Shown: positions 34,222-43,195, counted from the first letter of the stretch. The stretch: 57,653 nucleotides of DNA from JBGPBY01 sp041481485 (GCA_041481485.1 JBGPBY010000003.1:1-57653), one strand, 5' to 3'. The notes: generated by a model not told the origin, from the letters alone. Made by a program: numbers and translations.

Positions 34222-34547
34222 GTCTTTCGCGGATGCAGCGTCCGCAGATCTTCGAGCATGAGCAGAAACTGATTGCGGTCGAGTTCGCCCCGCGCGTAGC
34301 GCGCGCGGAGGATTTCCTCTGCTTGCGGCGTTTCCGATCCTGGACTCGCCGATGACTCGTGCTTGCGAACGGTGCGCATGAGCCAGGGCAAGGCGGTAAA
34401 GACGAGAACGACGACGACGGCAAGCGTGACTGCCTGGTCGAAGACCGGACCGAGGACGGGAACGAGAGGACCAGGTCCGAAAATCCCTGCTACATAGAGA
34501 AGGAGCAGAACGCCGAAACCGAGCGCGATGAGTTTAGCGGCAGCCAT
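34218..34547 (-). CDS. SHOCT-domain membrane protein
   Basis: A 109-aa protein with two membrane helices (IALGFGVLLLLYVAGIFG and FDQAVTLAVVVVLVFTALPW) and a C-terminal SHOCT motif (EEILRARYARGELDRNQFL), a short helical oligomerisation module. AAGGAG eight bases before ATG 34547 fixes the start. It is followed by the adaptor gene with an ATGA overlap and preceded 16 bases by the lipoprotein gene, so it belongs to the same operon. Exact role unknown; such proteins are often linked to transporters. Confidence 0.85.
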   Translation of the reverse strand: MAAAKLIALGFGVLLLLYVAGIFGPGPLVPVLGPVFDQAVTLAVVVVLVFTALPWLMRTVRKHESSASPGSETPQAEEILRARYARGELDRNQFLLMLEDLRTLHPRKT

Positions 34548-34563
34548 GGGGGCACTCCTTCCA

Positions 34564-35139
34564 CTAGTTCTGCGGGGGTGGGGGCGGCGGCGGAGCACTG
34601 CCCGGCCCTGCAGGTCCAGCAGGCGCGGCGATGGTTTGACCATTCGCGGTAATGGAAATCGCGTCGAGTATGGTCTTTCCCGTCGCAGTCTGGCGCGGGT
34701 AGCCGGTGACAGCGATTTCCGACTTCAATCGCGTGATGGACTCGGTCTGGTAAGCGAACTCCGGCGGAAGATTCACCTGCATGTTGTTGGAAAGCACGAA
34801 GCCGGAGATTTCTCCTTCAGGTCCATAGTTGAATTGCCGGATCGTGGCGCGGACCGTGGACGCGGGAACTTCGGGATAGACAACCGCTCTCGGGGGCGGA
34901 GGCGCGTCGAGACCGCAAGCGGGAGGGGGTGGCGCGGGCCGGCGTCCTCGACGCGGAGGTGGAGGCGGCGGACCGTCGGGCGGCGGTGGTGCCGGCGCAC
35001 AGGCTGCAGGCGGCGGTGGTGGTGGTGCCGGTTCCTGCAGGGCGGCCTGTGGCGGACGAGCTGCGGCGGGTCGACAGCCGATGGTGAAGAGCCCAAGGGC
35101 AATCATTGCGGGTACGACGAACAGAAGTTTCGGTTTCAT
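34564..35139 (-). CDS. Proline-rich lipoprotein
   Basis: A 191-aa protein starting at ATG 35139 with AAGGAA eight bases upstream. Signal peptide ends in a lipobox (LGLFTIGC), so it is lipid-anchored. Residues about 25-85 are extremely rich in proline with PPPPP runs, followed by a folded part with small beta-strand-like segments (FNYGPEGEISGFVLSNN) that resembles the short OB-like domain of periplasmic nickel/cation-sensing hypotheticals, without a firm match. The C-terminal tail again is Pro-rich. First gene of the operon with the SHOCT, adaptor and permease genes. The Pro-rich segment may span the periplasm or peptidoglycan. Confidence 0.75.
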   Translation of the reverse strand: MKPKLLFVVPAMIALGLFTIGCRPAAARPPQAALQEPAPPPPPPAACAPAPPPPDGPPPPPPRRGRRPAPPPPACGLDAPPPPRAVVYPEVPASTVRATIRQFNYGPEGEISGFVLSNNMQVNLPPEFAYQTESITRLKSEIAVTGYPRQTATGKTILDAISITANGQTIAAPAGPAGPGSAPPPPPPPQN

Positions 35140-35374
35140 GGGTTCGTTCCTTTTTTCCTTTTGGCTGGCGGACTCTCGAACTGCATGCGGTTGACCAATG
35201 CTGTGGAAAGTATTGAAGCGGGCTGCAAGTCGAACGGATTGCGGCGAGTACGGGGTAAAAAGGAAAAGCTGCTGGGACGGCGAAGGATTGCAATGAGGGC
35301 GGAAAGCGTACAAAGATCGTTCGCAAACCGTACGCGAAACCGTAAGGCATTAGTGAAAACACAGACGGATAGGA

Positions 35375-35390
35375 TGGCGCTGCTCGTGCT
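35375..35390 (+). promoter_or_regulatory. Possible sigma-54 promoter of the MFS-NtrC operon
   Basis: TGGCGCT, four bases, then GTGCT keeps the GG-N10-GC spacing of -24/-12 promoters, 20 bases before the MFS start codon. Three consensus positions are off and the leader would be very short. The operon it would drive encodes an NtrC-type activator. Confidence 0.25.
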
Positions 35391-35410
35391 TTGTCTAAGA
35401 CGCGAAGCCT

Positions 35411-36685
35411 ATGAGAAGCAGCGTGGAAACTTCCGAACAGAACAAGCAGAGCAGCTTGCGATCCCTCGAATGGCTGAACTTCTTTTTGGCCGACGTGCAA
35501 ACGGGACTGGGTCCGTTTGTCGCCGCTTATCTTGCTTCCTCCGGCTGGAACCCGGGCAGCGTTGGTTATGCGTTGACGTTCGGCGGGTTGCTCACCGTCG
35601 CGATGCAGACGCCGGCGGGAGCGGTTGTGGATGCGGCGCGCCGGAAACGCCTGCTTGTTCTAGTGAGTCTATCGGTGCTCGTGGCCGGCGCATTCCTGCT
35701 GATGGCCCGTCCGACCGTGCTCTCCGTCTATGCAGCGCAATTTTTGATTGGCGGAGCCGCGCCATTTCTTTTGCCGACAGTCGCCGCGATCACGCTGGGC
35801 ATCGTCGGCGCGAAGGCATTCGACAGGCAGTTCGGGAAAAACCAGGCGTTCAACTCCGCGGGGAACGTATTTACCGCGCTGCTTGTGGCGTACGTGAGCT
35901 ACAAGTTCGGCTATCGTGCGATCTTCATTGTTGCGGCTTTGCTCGCGATTCCGGCGGCGTTCTCCGTATTCGGAATTGACTCGAAACAGATCGATTACGC
36001 GCGCGCGCGCGGTGGCCGGACGGGGGACAAGGAACTCAAAGCCGAAGGAGTTCCGGCTTTGATGAAGGATCGCGTCCTTGTCTTTTTCTTGCTGGCTGCG
36101 TTTTTGTTTCACCTCGCGAACGCGGCCATGCTGCCGCAGCTAGGAGAGATGCTTTCGAAGGGAAATCCGAAAACCGCGGCTCCGTTCATGTCCGCGTGCA
36201 TCATCGTGACGCAACTGGTCATCGCCGTCTCCGCGGCGTGGATTGGCAGGCGTGCTGGAACCAAAGGACGAAAGCCCCTTCTGCTGCTGGGATTCGGAGC
36301 GCTGCCGGTTCGCGGTGTGTTGTACACGCTGACGCACGCGGCGGGAGCGTTGATCGCGATCCAAACGCTTGACGGCGTGGCGAATGCGATTTTCGGAATC
36401 GTCTCGATTTTGGTTATCAAAGACCGTACTGAGGGAACAGGAAGATTCAATCTGGCGGCGGGAGCACTGGCCACGATGGTCGGCATCGGCGCGGCGCTCA
36501 GCACGACGGTTGGAGGCGTGCTCATCCAGCGCGTGAATTACCAGGCTTCGTTCCTCGGTTTGGCGGCAATTGCTGCGGTCGCGCTTGGCCTTCTCTGGTG
36601 GTTCGTGCCCGAGACCTTGGCCGACACTCAAAAGGACATGGCGGTTCTTACGAAACGTGCCGCCGAGCTTTCCCCGCTCGCATGA
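35411..36685 (+). CDS. MFS transporter
   Basis: A 424-aa major facilitator with about 12 hydrophobic helices. The loop between helices 2 and 3 carries GAVVDAARRKRLLV, the family's conserved D-R-x-x-R type motif; a second half starts near LMKDRVLVFFLLAAFLFHLA. A remarkable preserved FGKNQAFNSAGNVFTALL segment is common to a subfamily of uncharacterised bacterial MFS proteins. Substrate unknown. Its stop overlaps the start of the ArsB-like permease gene (ATGA), so the two are coupled. First gene of a five-gene operon with a histidine kinase and its regulator. Confidence 0.88.
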   Translation: MRSSVETSEQNKQSSLRSLEWLNFFLADVQTGLGPFVAAYLASSGWNPGSVGYALTFGGLLTVAMQTPAGAVVDAARRKRLLVLVSLSVLVAGAFLLMARPTVLSVYAAQFLIGGAAPFLLPTVAAITLGIVGAKAFDRQFGKNQAFNSAGNVFTALLVAYVSYKFGYRAIFIVAALLAIPAAFSVFGIDSKQIDYARARGGRTGDKELKAEGVPALMKDRVLVFFLLAAFLFHLANAAMLPQLGEMLSKGNPKTAAPFMSACIIVTQLVIAVSAAWIGRRAGTKGRKPLLLLGFGALPVRGVLYTLTHAAGALIAIQTLDGVANAIFGIVSILVIKDRTEGTGRFNLAAGALATMVGIGAALSTTVGGVLIQRVNYQASFLGLAAIAAVALGLLWWFVPETLADTQKDMAVLTKRAAELSPLA

Positions 36686-37929
36686 CACATCCCGAAACAT
36701 TTATTTGGATCATTGCTCTGGCCGCCATCGGGCTGATGTTGGCTCGTCCGAGAGGTATTTCCGAGGCTTACTGGGCGTGCGGCGGAGCGCTGTTCCTTAT
36801 CGCGACGCGGCTGATTTCGCTGCGAGCCGCAGCGCATGCCGTGCGCGAAGGGAGAGACGTTTATCTGTTCCTCGCGGGAATGATGATTCTAGCGGAACTT
36901 GCCCGGGAGAATGGTGTCTTCGAGTGGCTTGCGGATGTGGCGGCGCGACACGCGAGGCAATCATGCTGGCGACTGTTTGCGTTGATTTATCTGGTGGGGG
37001 CGGTTGTAACCGCATTTCTTTCGAACGATGCGACGGCGGTTGTGCTGACTCCCGCTGTTCTCGCGGTCGTGCGAAGAGCTAAGGTCCAGCCGATGCCCTA
37101 TCTGCTGGCCTGCGCTTTCATTGCAAACGCCGCGAGCTTTGTTTTCCCCATTTCGAATCCAGCAAACCTCGTGGTGTTCGACGGCCGTGTTCCGGCGCTG
37201 GGAATTTGGCTGAAGATATTTGCGCTTCCCGCGGTGGCGTCTGTGGCGGCGACTTTTGTCTGCCTCGCGTGGATGTCACGCAAGGAATTGTCGAGTGCGT
37301 TTTCGGAGTCTGCGAGTCACGTACACCTTTCGAAGCAGGGAAGGCTTGCGCTGGCGGGCCTTGTCACAGCTGCTGTCGTGCTGGTCGTGTCCTCGGTTCT
37401 CGGTTTATCTCTGGGTCTGCCTACCTTGGTGGCGGCTCTGCTCGCGACCGGCCTGGTTCTGTTGAATGACCGGGGAATTGTGCCAAGGATTGCCAGAGGA
37501 ATTTCCTGGAGCGTGTTGCCGCTGGTGGCCGGGTTGTTCGTCATCGTTGAGGCCCTGGAGGGCGCAGGCTTGCGGAAGTTCGGTGTTTCGGGATTCGAGA
37601 GACTGGCCGAGCTGTCCGCTGCCGTTGGCAGGATCGCGGCGGCGTTCCCTGTTGCGATCCTCTCGAACGCGATGAACAATCTGCCCGTGGCGCTGATGAG
37701 TGGCGCGGCGGTGCAACATGGGCAAGAAAGCGGTGTACTGGCGCATGCGGTGCTCATCGGAGTTGATCTCGGGCCCAATCTTTCCGTGACCGGTTCCCTG
37801 GCGACGATTCTCTGGCTGATCGCGCTGCGCCGCGAAGGAGTAGAGATTACGGCGTGGGATTTTTTCAAAATCGGAATTGTCGCAATGCCCGTGGCGCTGA
37901 TTGCCAGTCTGCTGTTTCTTTGGAGTTGA
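36682..37929 (+). CDS. ArsB/SLC13-type ion permease
   Basis: A 415-aa membrane protein of the ion-transporter superfamily (ArsB/NhaD/SLC13). Two inverted halves are visible, each with a re-entrant signature: LSNDATAVVLTPAVLAVVRR followed by FIANAASFVFPISNPANL in the first, and ILSNAMNNLPVALM with GVDLGPNLSVTGSLATILWL in the second. These Asn/Pro-rich loops match ArsB and related arsenite or anion transporters. No arsR or arsC gene lies nearby, so arsenite specificity is not assured. ATG 36682 overlaps the MFS stop. Confidence 0.88.
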   Translation: MTHPETFIWIIALAAIGLMLARPRGISEAYWACGGALFLIATRLISLRAAAHAVREGRDVYLFLAGMMILAELARENGVFEWLADVAARHARQSCWRLFALIYLVGAVVTAFLSNDATAVVLTPAVLAVVRRAKVQPMPYLLACAFIANAASFVFPISNPANLVVFDGRVPALGIWLKIFALPAVASVAATFVCLAWMSRKELSSAFSESASHVHLSKQGRLALAGLVTAAVVLVVSSVLGLSLGLPTLVAALLATGLVLLNDRGIVPRIARGISWSVLPLVAGLFVIVEALEGAGLRKFGVSGFERLAELSAAVGRIAAAFPVAILSNAMNNLPVALMSGAAVQHGQESGVLAHAVLIGVDLGPNLSVTGSLATILWLIALRREGVEITAWDFFKIGIVAMPVALIASLLFLWS

Positions 37930-37933
37930 AGAA

Positions 37934-38587
37934 TTGCCCAAGCGAATTCCGTTCTCGATAGCGGCGGGGATTCTACTTACTCTTCCCCTTGGAATAATGA
38001 TGCCGTGCAGGGCGCAAGAGGGTCCTCCTCCTCCCCCACATCCGCCAGGAGTGCATCCGGAACCACCGAGACTCGATGAACGAAGCGTGAAGGAACGAAT
38101 GCAAACGGTGAGGAATCGTCTCGCACAAGTAAGGGTTACGGATAAGGACGCCGAAGACTTGATTTCAGCGGCACAGCGGGAGCTGGGGCGCGCACAAGGA
38201 AAGCTCGGGGGAAACGAAATCCATGCGGCGGACCGGCTGCAGGCGGCGGCTGACGCATTCGTGCACGCGGCGGAACATTCCCTTCATCTGGCGGATGGTC
38301 CGAAGGGCCCGGTTCCACAGCCTGGAGAAATTGCGGATCACTTGCAGCGCGTGTATTTCCGCTTGCAGCAGGCCGATTTCTTCGCGCGTGCAAGCGGAGA
38401 GCCGGAAGCGAAACCGCTGCCCGGCTTCGCCCGGAAATACTATGAAGAAGCCCGCAAAGCGTACGATAGAGGCGGCTGGTTCGCGGCCGATGAGTATGCA
38501 AAATCCGCTGACGACACAATGCGGGGACTTGAGAATCTGGCGCAGGCTGCTGTGCCGGAGCCGCCGCCTCCGCCGAGGCCGCGGTAG
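37934..38587 (+). CDS. Secreted hypothetical protein with helical repeats
   Basis: About 217 aa from TTG 37934, with GGAG eight to nine bases upstream and only four bases after the ArsB-like stop. A signal peptide (IPFSIAAGILLTLPLGIMM) is followed by a Pro-rich stretch and a helical domain of about 150 residues (AEDLISAAQRELGRAQGKL, HAADRLQAAADAFVHAAEH) ending in a Pro-rich tail. It looks like an all-alpha periplasmic protein. Unknown function; operon position between a permease and a sensor kinase suggests an accessory or sensing role. Confidence 0.7.
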   Translation: MPKRIPFSIAAGILLTLPLGIMMPCRAQEGPPPPPHPPGVHPEPPRLDERSVKERMQTVRNRLAQVRVTDKDAEDLISAAQRELGRAQGKLGGNEIHAADRLQAAADAFVHAAEHSLHLADGPKGPVPQPGEIADHLQRVYFRLQQADFFARASGEPEAKPLPGFARKYYEEARKAYDRGGWFAADEYAKSADDTMRGLENLAQAAVPEPPPPPRPR

Positions 38588-38593
38588 AGAATA

Positions 38594-40045
38594 ATGAAGA
38601 CTTTCTTCCAGCGCCGGTTGCAGCTGCAGCTTCTGCTCATCTTGCTTGCCGGGGTAGCCGTCGCATCGTTGAGCGTGCTGCTCATCTGGGACAGCGTGCA
38701 CAATGCGGAACGCGTTGTCATCGGTGATATGGGCGGCCAGTTGAATTCTGCCGTGACGGAACTGTCCCGGCAGTACGCGTCCCGCGCCGACTCGGACTCG
38801 ACCTGGGCATCGCTGCCGCTCGCGTCCCAGGACGTTTCGCTCCGCGGCGTAACGCAAGCGGTGTTGCGTTCCTATCCCGGAGTCGAGGGAGGATTTTTCT
38901 CGAACGGGGAGTTCGTCGGCTACGCGTTTCCGACGCACGACAATCCGGCAGCCAAGACCGATGTTCCCGCCGCCGAGCGATCGGTTATAGAAGATGTTTC
39001 GCGCCGTGCGAGGGCAAGCGGCGATGCCCAGGAGTTGCTGCGAGGCGGCAGTGAACTGGTTTTTGTGCGCGCGATGAAAACGCGCGGGCAGGATGCCGTG
39101 GCGTGGGCGATGCAGCGGCGGCCGCGGCAGACGGGCACGGCGTGGCGTCGTGTGCTGCTCATCGCTCTCGTGCTCGCGGCCCTCATGAGTGTCGGCGGGA
39201 CTTTGCGGATGGCCGTCGCGCTGCGACGGGGCGTCACCGAGATTCAGGATGGTCTTGCGGGGCTTGAAAAGGATTTCAACCGGTCGCTGCCCGAAAGTTC
39301 GGGGGAACTGGGTGAGATCACAAAATCGATCAACCGCATGGCGGAGGTCCGCCGGAAGCTGGAGGAAGAGTTGAGGCGGGAAGACCGGCTTCGTACGGTG
39401 GGGCGCACGGTGGCAGGATTCGCCCACGAGATACGGAATCCATTGAACGGCATTCGCCTTTCGATGCAAGTGCTCGAACAGCGCTTGAAGAGCGGCGCCG
39501 TCCAGCCTCCGGATCTGAAACTGGTGATGGGCGAAGTGGACCGTATGGATGCGCTGCTCACGGAGCTGCTCGCATTTCGGGAAAAGAAAAACAGCGATGT
39601 CTCCGAGCAGGACATACTGCCGGTCCTCGAACGTTGCGTGGAACTGGTGCAGCCTTCGAACGGTGGATCGAGAATCCGCATCGAAACTTCCGGGCACGGG
39701 TCTCCGCTTGCGGCCAGGGTGGACGCGCAGAAGCTGACGCAGGCGATGTTGAACCTATTGCTGAACGCGGTGGAAGCGGCTGGAAAAAATGGAGAAGTCA
39801 TTGCGAGGCTGCGACGAAACGACGAGCACGTAGAGATTGAAATTCAAGATTCGGGACCCGAACTCACTGCCGAGCAGCAACAACATATGTTTGAACCGTT
39901 CTACACGACGAAAGCCAACGGGACGGGTCTGGGCCTCGCGGTGTCGCGACAGCTCATCCTGGAAATGGGTGGGGAGCTGCGGTATGAGCCGGGGACGGGA
40001 AAGAAAGCGTTCGTGATTTCGCTCGAGGCGGTGCAGCGTGGGTAG
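38594..40045 (+). CDS. Sensor histidine kinase
   Basis: A 483-aa kinase. Two membrane helices (LQLLLILLAGVAVASLSVLL at about 12-30 and VLLIALVLAALMSVGGTLRM at about 190-208) bracket a roughly 150-residue periplasmic sensor. A HAMP-like linker leads to the dimerisation box FAHEIRNPLNGI with phospho-acceptor H278, then the ATPase domain with N box (LLNAVEAAG) and G2 box (GTGLGLAVSRQLILEMGG). It is an NtrB/AtoS-type kinase and its gene overlaps the NtrC-type regulator gene by eight bases, so the two form a cognate pair. Confidence 0.95.
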   Translation: MKTFFQRRLQLQLLLILLAGVAVASLSVLLIWDSVHNAERVVIGDMGGQLNSAVTELSRQYASRADSDSTWASLPLASQDVSLRGVTQAVLRSYPGVEGGFFSNGEFVGYAFPTHDNPAAKTDVPAAERSVIEDVSRRARASGDAQELLRGGSELVFVRAMKTRGQDAVAWAMQRRPRQTGTAWRRVLLIALVLAALMSVGGTLRMAVALRRGVTEIQDGLAGLEKDFNRSLPESSGELGEITKSINRMAEVRRKLEEELRREDRLRTVGRTVAGFAHEIRNPLNGIRLSMQVLEQRLKSGAVQPPDLKLVMGEVDRMDALLTELLAFREKKNSDVSEQDILPVLERCVELVQPSNGGSRIRIETSGHGSPLAARVDAQKLTQAMLNLLLNAVEAAGKNGEVIARLRRNDEHVEIEIQDSGPELTAEQQQHMFEPFYTTKANGTGLGLAVSRQLILEMGGELRYEPGTGKKAFVISLEAVQRG

Positions 40046-41387
40046 AGAAAAAATACTTGTCGCGGAGGATGACCGCACGGCGCGTGTATCACTGGCCGAG
40101 TTGCTCGAAGGACAGGGATTCGAGGTTCTGCTGGCCGAAACAGGAACACAAGCCGAATCGATTCTCTCGGAGAACGAGCCGGATCTTGCGCTGCTCGACA
40201 TTCGCATGCCAGGAGCAGACGGCTTGACCGTTCTGCGGAATGCGCGAGCGCGGAGTTCGGACACCGCGCTGATCATCATGACCGCGCATGGAGACAGCAG
40301 CACCGCGATCGAAGCGATGAAGGCCGGAGCCTTCGACTACGTTCTCAAGCCCATCGATTTTCAGCTGCTGCTGCAACAGATTGAGAGAGCGCTTGAGCAT
40401 CGCCGGCTCTTGCGCGAACAAAAGCACGCGGCACCGGGTCCGAAAGTAACTTCTGCCGCCGCCATCGTGGGGCAAAGCCCGGTCATGCAACATATATATA
40501 AGTTGATCGGCCAGGTCGCCGCATCGGATGCAACAGTGCTGGTGCGGGGCGAATCGGGAACGGGAAAAGAGTTGGTGGTGAACGCGATTCACTTCAACAG
40601 CGCGCGCGCGAAAGGTGCACTCGTCAAGGTGAACTGTGCTTCGATCCCCGACTCATTGCTGGAGTCGGAACTTTTCGGGCACGAAAAGGGGGCATTCACG
40701 AACGCGGTCTCGCGGCGGATCGGCCGGTTTGAGGAAGCGACGGGCGGAACCCTTTTTCTCGATGAAATCGGCGAACTGACTCCGGCCCTGCAATCGAAAT
40801 TGCTGCGCGCGGTACAGGAACGAACCATCGAACGCCTCGGCAGCAACGCTCCAATCCCGGTAGATATCCGCTTGATTACGGCGACATCGCGGAATCTCGA
40901 AGAAGCGATTCAGGAAGGAGAATTCCGCGAGGATCTGTACTACCGCCTCAACGTGGTGACGATGTCTTTACCGCCGCTGCGCGAGCGCCGCCAGGATATT
41001 CCCGCCCTCGTGGAATACTTTCTGCATCGTGGAGGAAGGTCAGCATCCATCACGGCGCAAGCGTTGACGAAGCTCAGCCAATACCACTGGCCCGGGAACA
41101 TTCGCGAACTCGAGAATACGATCGAACGTGCGATGGTACTGGCTCGCGAGGGCGTGGTGACGGAGAATGAAATCGAGTTGCGGCCGGCCCAGAGCAGCTC
41201 CGATGAAGGATGGGCGGCACAAGCTCCGGTGGAAGGTGGGTGGGAAGCAAACTTTGCGGAACTCGAGAAGTCGCTGGTCGAGCGCGCGCTTCTTCAAGCG
41301 CAAGGAAACAAGAGCAAGGCCGCGGATCTACTCGGGATTCACCGACGGCTACTGTACGAGAAAATGCGGCGGCATGGGCTTTCGTAG
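40038..41387 (+). CDS. Sigma-54-dependent response regulator (NtrC type)
   Basis: A 449-aa regulator from a GTG start. Receiver domain residues 4-120 with phospho-acceptor D54 (LLDIRMPGADG); AAA+ domain with Walker A GESGTGKE and Walker B GGTLFLDEIGEL; Fis-type HTH at the C terminus (NKSKAADLLGIHRRLLYEKM). The sigma-54 contact loop reads GAFTNA instead of the almost invariant GAFTGA, which may weaken or abolish open-complex formation at sigma-54 promoters. Partner of the overlapping kinase gene. A poor -24/-12 sequence precedes the operon's first gene. Confidence 0.95.
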   Translation: MGREKILVAEDDRTARVSLAELLEGQGFEVLLAETGTQAESILSENEPDLALLDIRMPGADGLTVLRNARARSSDTALIIMTAHGDSSTAIEAMKAGAFDYVLKPIDFQLLLQQIERALEHRRLLREQKHAAPGPKVTSAAAIVGQSPVMQHIYKLIGQVAASDATVLVRGESGTGKELVVNAIHFNSARAKGALVKVNCASIPDSLLESELFGHEKGAFTNAVSRRIGRFEEATGGTLFLDEIGELTPALQSKLLRAVQERTIERLGSNAPIPVDIRLITATSRNLEEAIQEGEFREDLYYRLNVVTMSLPPLRERRQDIPALVEYFLHRGGRSASITAQALTKLSQYHWPGNIRELENTIERAMVLAREGVVTENEIELRPAQSSSDEGWAAQAPVEGGWEANFAELEKSLVERALLQAQGNKSKAADLLGIHRRLLYEKMRRHGLS

Positions 41388-41434
41388 TGCCCGATGAAGC
41401 GGTTTTTCGTTGGATTTGTCGTTGATGCCTGCAA

Positions 41435-41932
41435 TCAAGTTCCCTCACTGATCTCAGGCGTTCCATTCGAGTTCTTCGGCCCATCAAGCTTTGGCGGCGC
41501 CGTAGCTTGCTTTGGATCTTCCAAGCTCACGGCCACTGTTTCTTGAGGAAGGATTCCCGGCGCTGAGGCCGGAACTAGCAGTTCCCGTATGGATTCGAGA
41601 AGACACTCCACGGGTTCCGTTTTTGAAAGGACCTTCCGCGCGCCCGCCCTTTTGCCCTCCAATTCGATCTGGTCGTTCTTGTGGAGTGTGTACAGAATGA
41701 TGGGGACGGCGGGTGAGTGTCTCAGAATCTCGACGGCCGCGTGGAGGCCATCAAGCATTGGCATGGCGATGTCGAGAATAATAAGGTCGGGCTTCAGCTG
41801 GTGCGCCAGCAAAACGGCTTGCCGGCCGTTGGCAGCCTGACCGCAAACATCCCATTTCCCGTCCTGCGAAAGGACAGTGGACAAAAGTTTGCGAATCTCT
41901 TCGTTATCGTCCGCGATCAGAATCTTCGGCAT
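41435..41932 (-). CDS. Stand-alone receiver protein
   Basis: A 165-aa response regulator with one receiver domain (residues 2-122; acidic pair D8/D9, phospho-acceptor D54 in ILDIAMPMLDG, Lys near RKVLSKTEP) and no output domain. The last 40 residues are Pro/Ser/Thr-rich and probably disordered. Such proteins act in phosphorelays or by protein contacts. It converges with the NtrC gene, 47 bases apart, but is transcribed separately. The C-terminal tail ending in SEGT is unusual for this class. Confidence 0.9.
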   Translation of the reverse strand: MPKILIADDNEEIRKLLSTVLSQDGKWDVCGQAANGRQAVLLAHQLKPDLIILDIAMPMLDGLHAAVEILRHSPAVPIILYTLHKNDQIELEGKRAGARKVLSKTEPVECLLESIRELLVPASAPGILPQETVAVSLEDPKQATAPPKLDGPKNSNGTPEISEGT

Positions 41933-42516
41933 CAGGGCGTGCCCTTTAGAAATGGCAGCCCTTCTGTAGGTTATCCGACATAGGGCCCACGGGACACTAC
42001 AATTGTCCGAAAGAAGGAGGAATACAAAGATTCGTGTATGTCCGACGTACCCCCTCGCAAAGGCCAGTACTCAGGATGTGCGTTGGTGTGACTGCTCCAT
42101 TGGTGTTGTTCGCTCTCCTGCGCCCGCCCGGATTTGCGGCGAGCAATAGCTTGTGGCCTGGAACCTTTCGGGCATTCTGGACCTAACCGTGGCCGTGAGT
42201 ATCGGGGCTCGTCGGCAAATAAGCAACACGCTACCACGCAGAAGTCACAGACATGCTCGGAGGAACTCCCGTGGGGAGGCCGCACCACACCTCTCCCGTG
42301 GCCAACAAATCGGTCAATGGGCAATCCGGAAGTTGGCCAGCCGTCAGATCAGTAACGGCAAAAGCGCTTGTATGAATTAATGGGGCAAGCCGGTTCGGTG
42401 GGCAACCCGACTCAGAGTGTATCCAATTGTGTCCTTCCGGGAGTTCAACTTGTGGCATGCGAGTCTTCGTCAGCTTCGCTCGACTCGCCGTCACTGGCTT
42501 TGAGCTTCAACTGGCT

Positions 42517-42571
42517 CAGAGCCTTGACAGGAGGAGCGGGCGGATCAGGCGCAGGATTTGGCCAGGAAGGG
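42517..42571 (+). repeat. Dispersed 55-bp repeat, copy 2
   Basis: Ungapped match of 50/55 bases to 6254-6308, same strand. Only the right arm of the inverted repeat seen at copy 1 is present here; no left arm is found upstream. It is 100 bases from tRNA-like palindrome D. Confidence 0.8.
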
Positions 42572-42669
42572 TATTTGGAAGAAAAGACAGTTTTGTTCGA
42601 GACTCACGGAACTGGTGCCAGGTCTCGGAAGCTTCAGGATTTCATGGGGACGAGCCATTCGGCTGCGAT

Positions 42670-42687
42670 GGCGGTTTGGAAACCGCC
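42670..42687 (+). repeat. tRNA-Ser(GGA) anticodon-arm-like palindrome, copy D
   Basis: GGCGGTTTGGAAACCGCC, a perfect palindrome with one A fewer than copies A-C. The loss makes it symmetric and no longer an exact anticodon loop, as expected for a decaying or chance copy. Confidence 0.5.
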
Positions 42688-42820
42688 TAGAGTTTGGTTC
42701 ACCGGCATGCATTCGGTGGAAAGCCGAGAATGCGCCGTTCTAGTTGCCCCAATCTAATGTCACGCAAATAAAAGCTTGTCCAAGCAGAAGGGTTTCTGGG
42801 AATAGCTCGGAGACATTGCA

Positions 42821-42837
42821 TCGATATACGATATCGA
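42821..42837 (+). promoter_or_regulatory. Putative PadR operator
   Basis: TCGATAT, three bases, ATATCGA: a perfect 7-3-7 inverted repeat 16 bases before the PadR GTG start. Position suggests autoregulation of the padR-multicopper oxidase-doxX operon. A 16-base near copy (one mismatch) occurs at 45417-45432. Confidence 0.5.
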
Positions 42838-42853
42838 ACTACGATGTAAGTAA

Positions 42854-43195
42854 GTGGATGAAGGTATGGATGATCGCGAACTGTATGGAGGCCTGATTCG
42901 GCTGCATGTGTTGCATCATGCGAGCGAAGAGCCGCTGTATGGGCATTGGATGATCGAGGAACTGCGGCGGCACGGATACGGCATAGGTCCGGGAACGATG
43001 TATCCGCTGCTTCACGGCCTGGAGCGGAAAGGCTATTTGCTGGCGAAACGCGACCGTGTTGGCAGCCGCTACCGCAAGGTATATCGCATCACACCCTCGG
43101 GACGAAGAGCCTTGACGGTAGCGCGGCGCAAGGTGCAGGAACTGTTCGGTGAAATGTTTGAGGCAGCTCCACGGAATCGAAAGAGGGCAACATGA
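42854..43195 (+). CDS. PadR-family transcriptional regulator
   Basis: A 113-aa winged-helix regulator: DRELYGGLIRLHVLHHASEE, HWMIEELRRHGYGIGPGTMY as recognition helix region and PLLHGLERKGYL with the wing RVGSRYRKVYRIT, a textbook PadR N-terminal domain. The long C-terminal dimer helix is short here. Start is GTG 42854 or ATG 42866; neither has a strong ribosome site. The stop overlaps the multicopper oxidase start (ATGA). It probably represses its own operon through the palindrome just upstream. Confidence 0.92.
   Translation: MDEGMDDRELYGGLIRLHVLHHASEEPLYGHWMIEELRRHGYGIGPGTMYPLLHGLERKGYLLAKRDRVGSRYRKVYRITPSGRRALTVARRKVQELFGEMFEAAPRNRKRAT

Larger units (their letters stand above)
41933..42853. 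other. Long gap with repeat remnants
   Basis: About 920 bases without a gene I can support: the open frames on both strands have low-complexity or unnatural composition and no family resemblance. The region contains the second copy of the 55-bp repeat, tRNA-like palindrome D and the PadR-side operator. It looks like a degraded insertion zone separating core-like signalling genes from the metal island. Confidence 0.5.

Noticed and set aside
34528..35979. 483-aa plus-strand frame across the lipoprotein and MFS starts
   Set aside because: Arg/Gly-rich reading of the lipoprotein's complement; crosses two real genes in other frames.
38165..39697. 510-aa minus-strand frame opposite the secreted protein and kinase genes
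   Set aside because: His/Arg-rich shadow with no motif, opposite a well-supported histidine kinase.
42368..42757. 129-aa plus-strand frame in the repeat-rich gap
   Set aside because: Runs through the 55-bp repeat and the palindrome; composition is not protein-like and the repeat's other copy is not in an equivalent frame.
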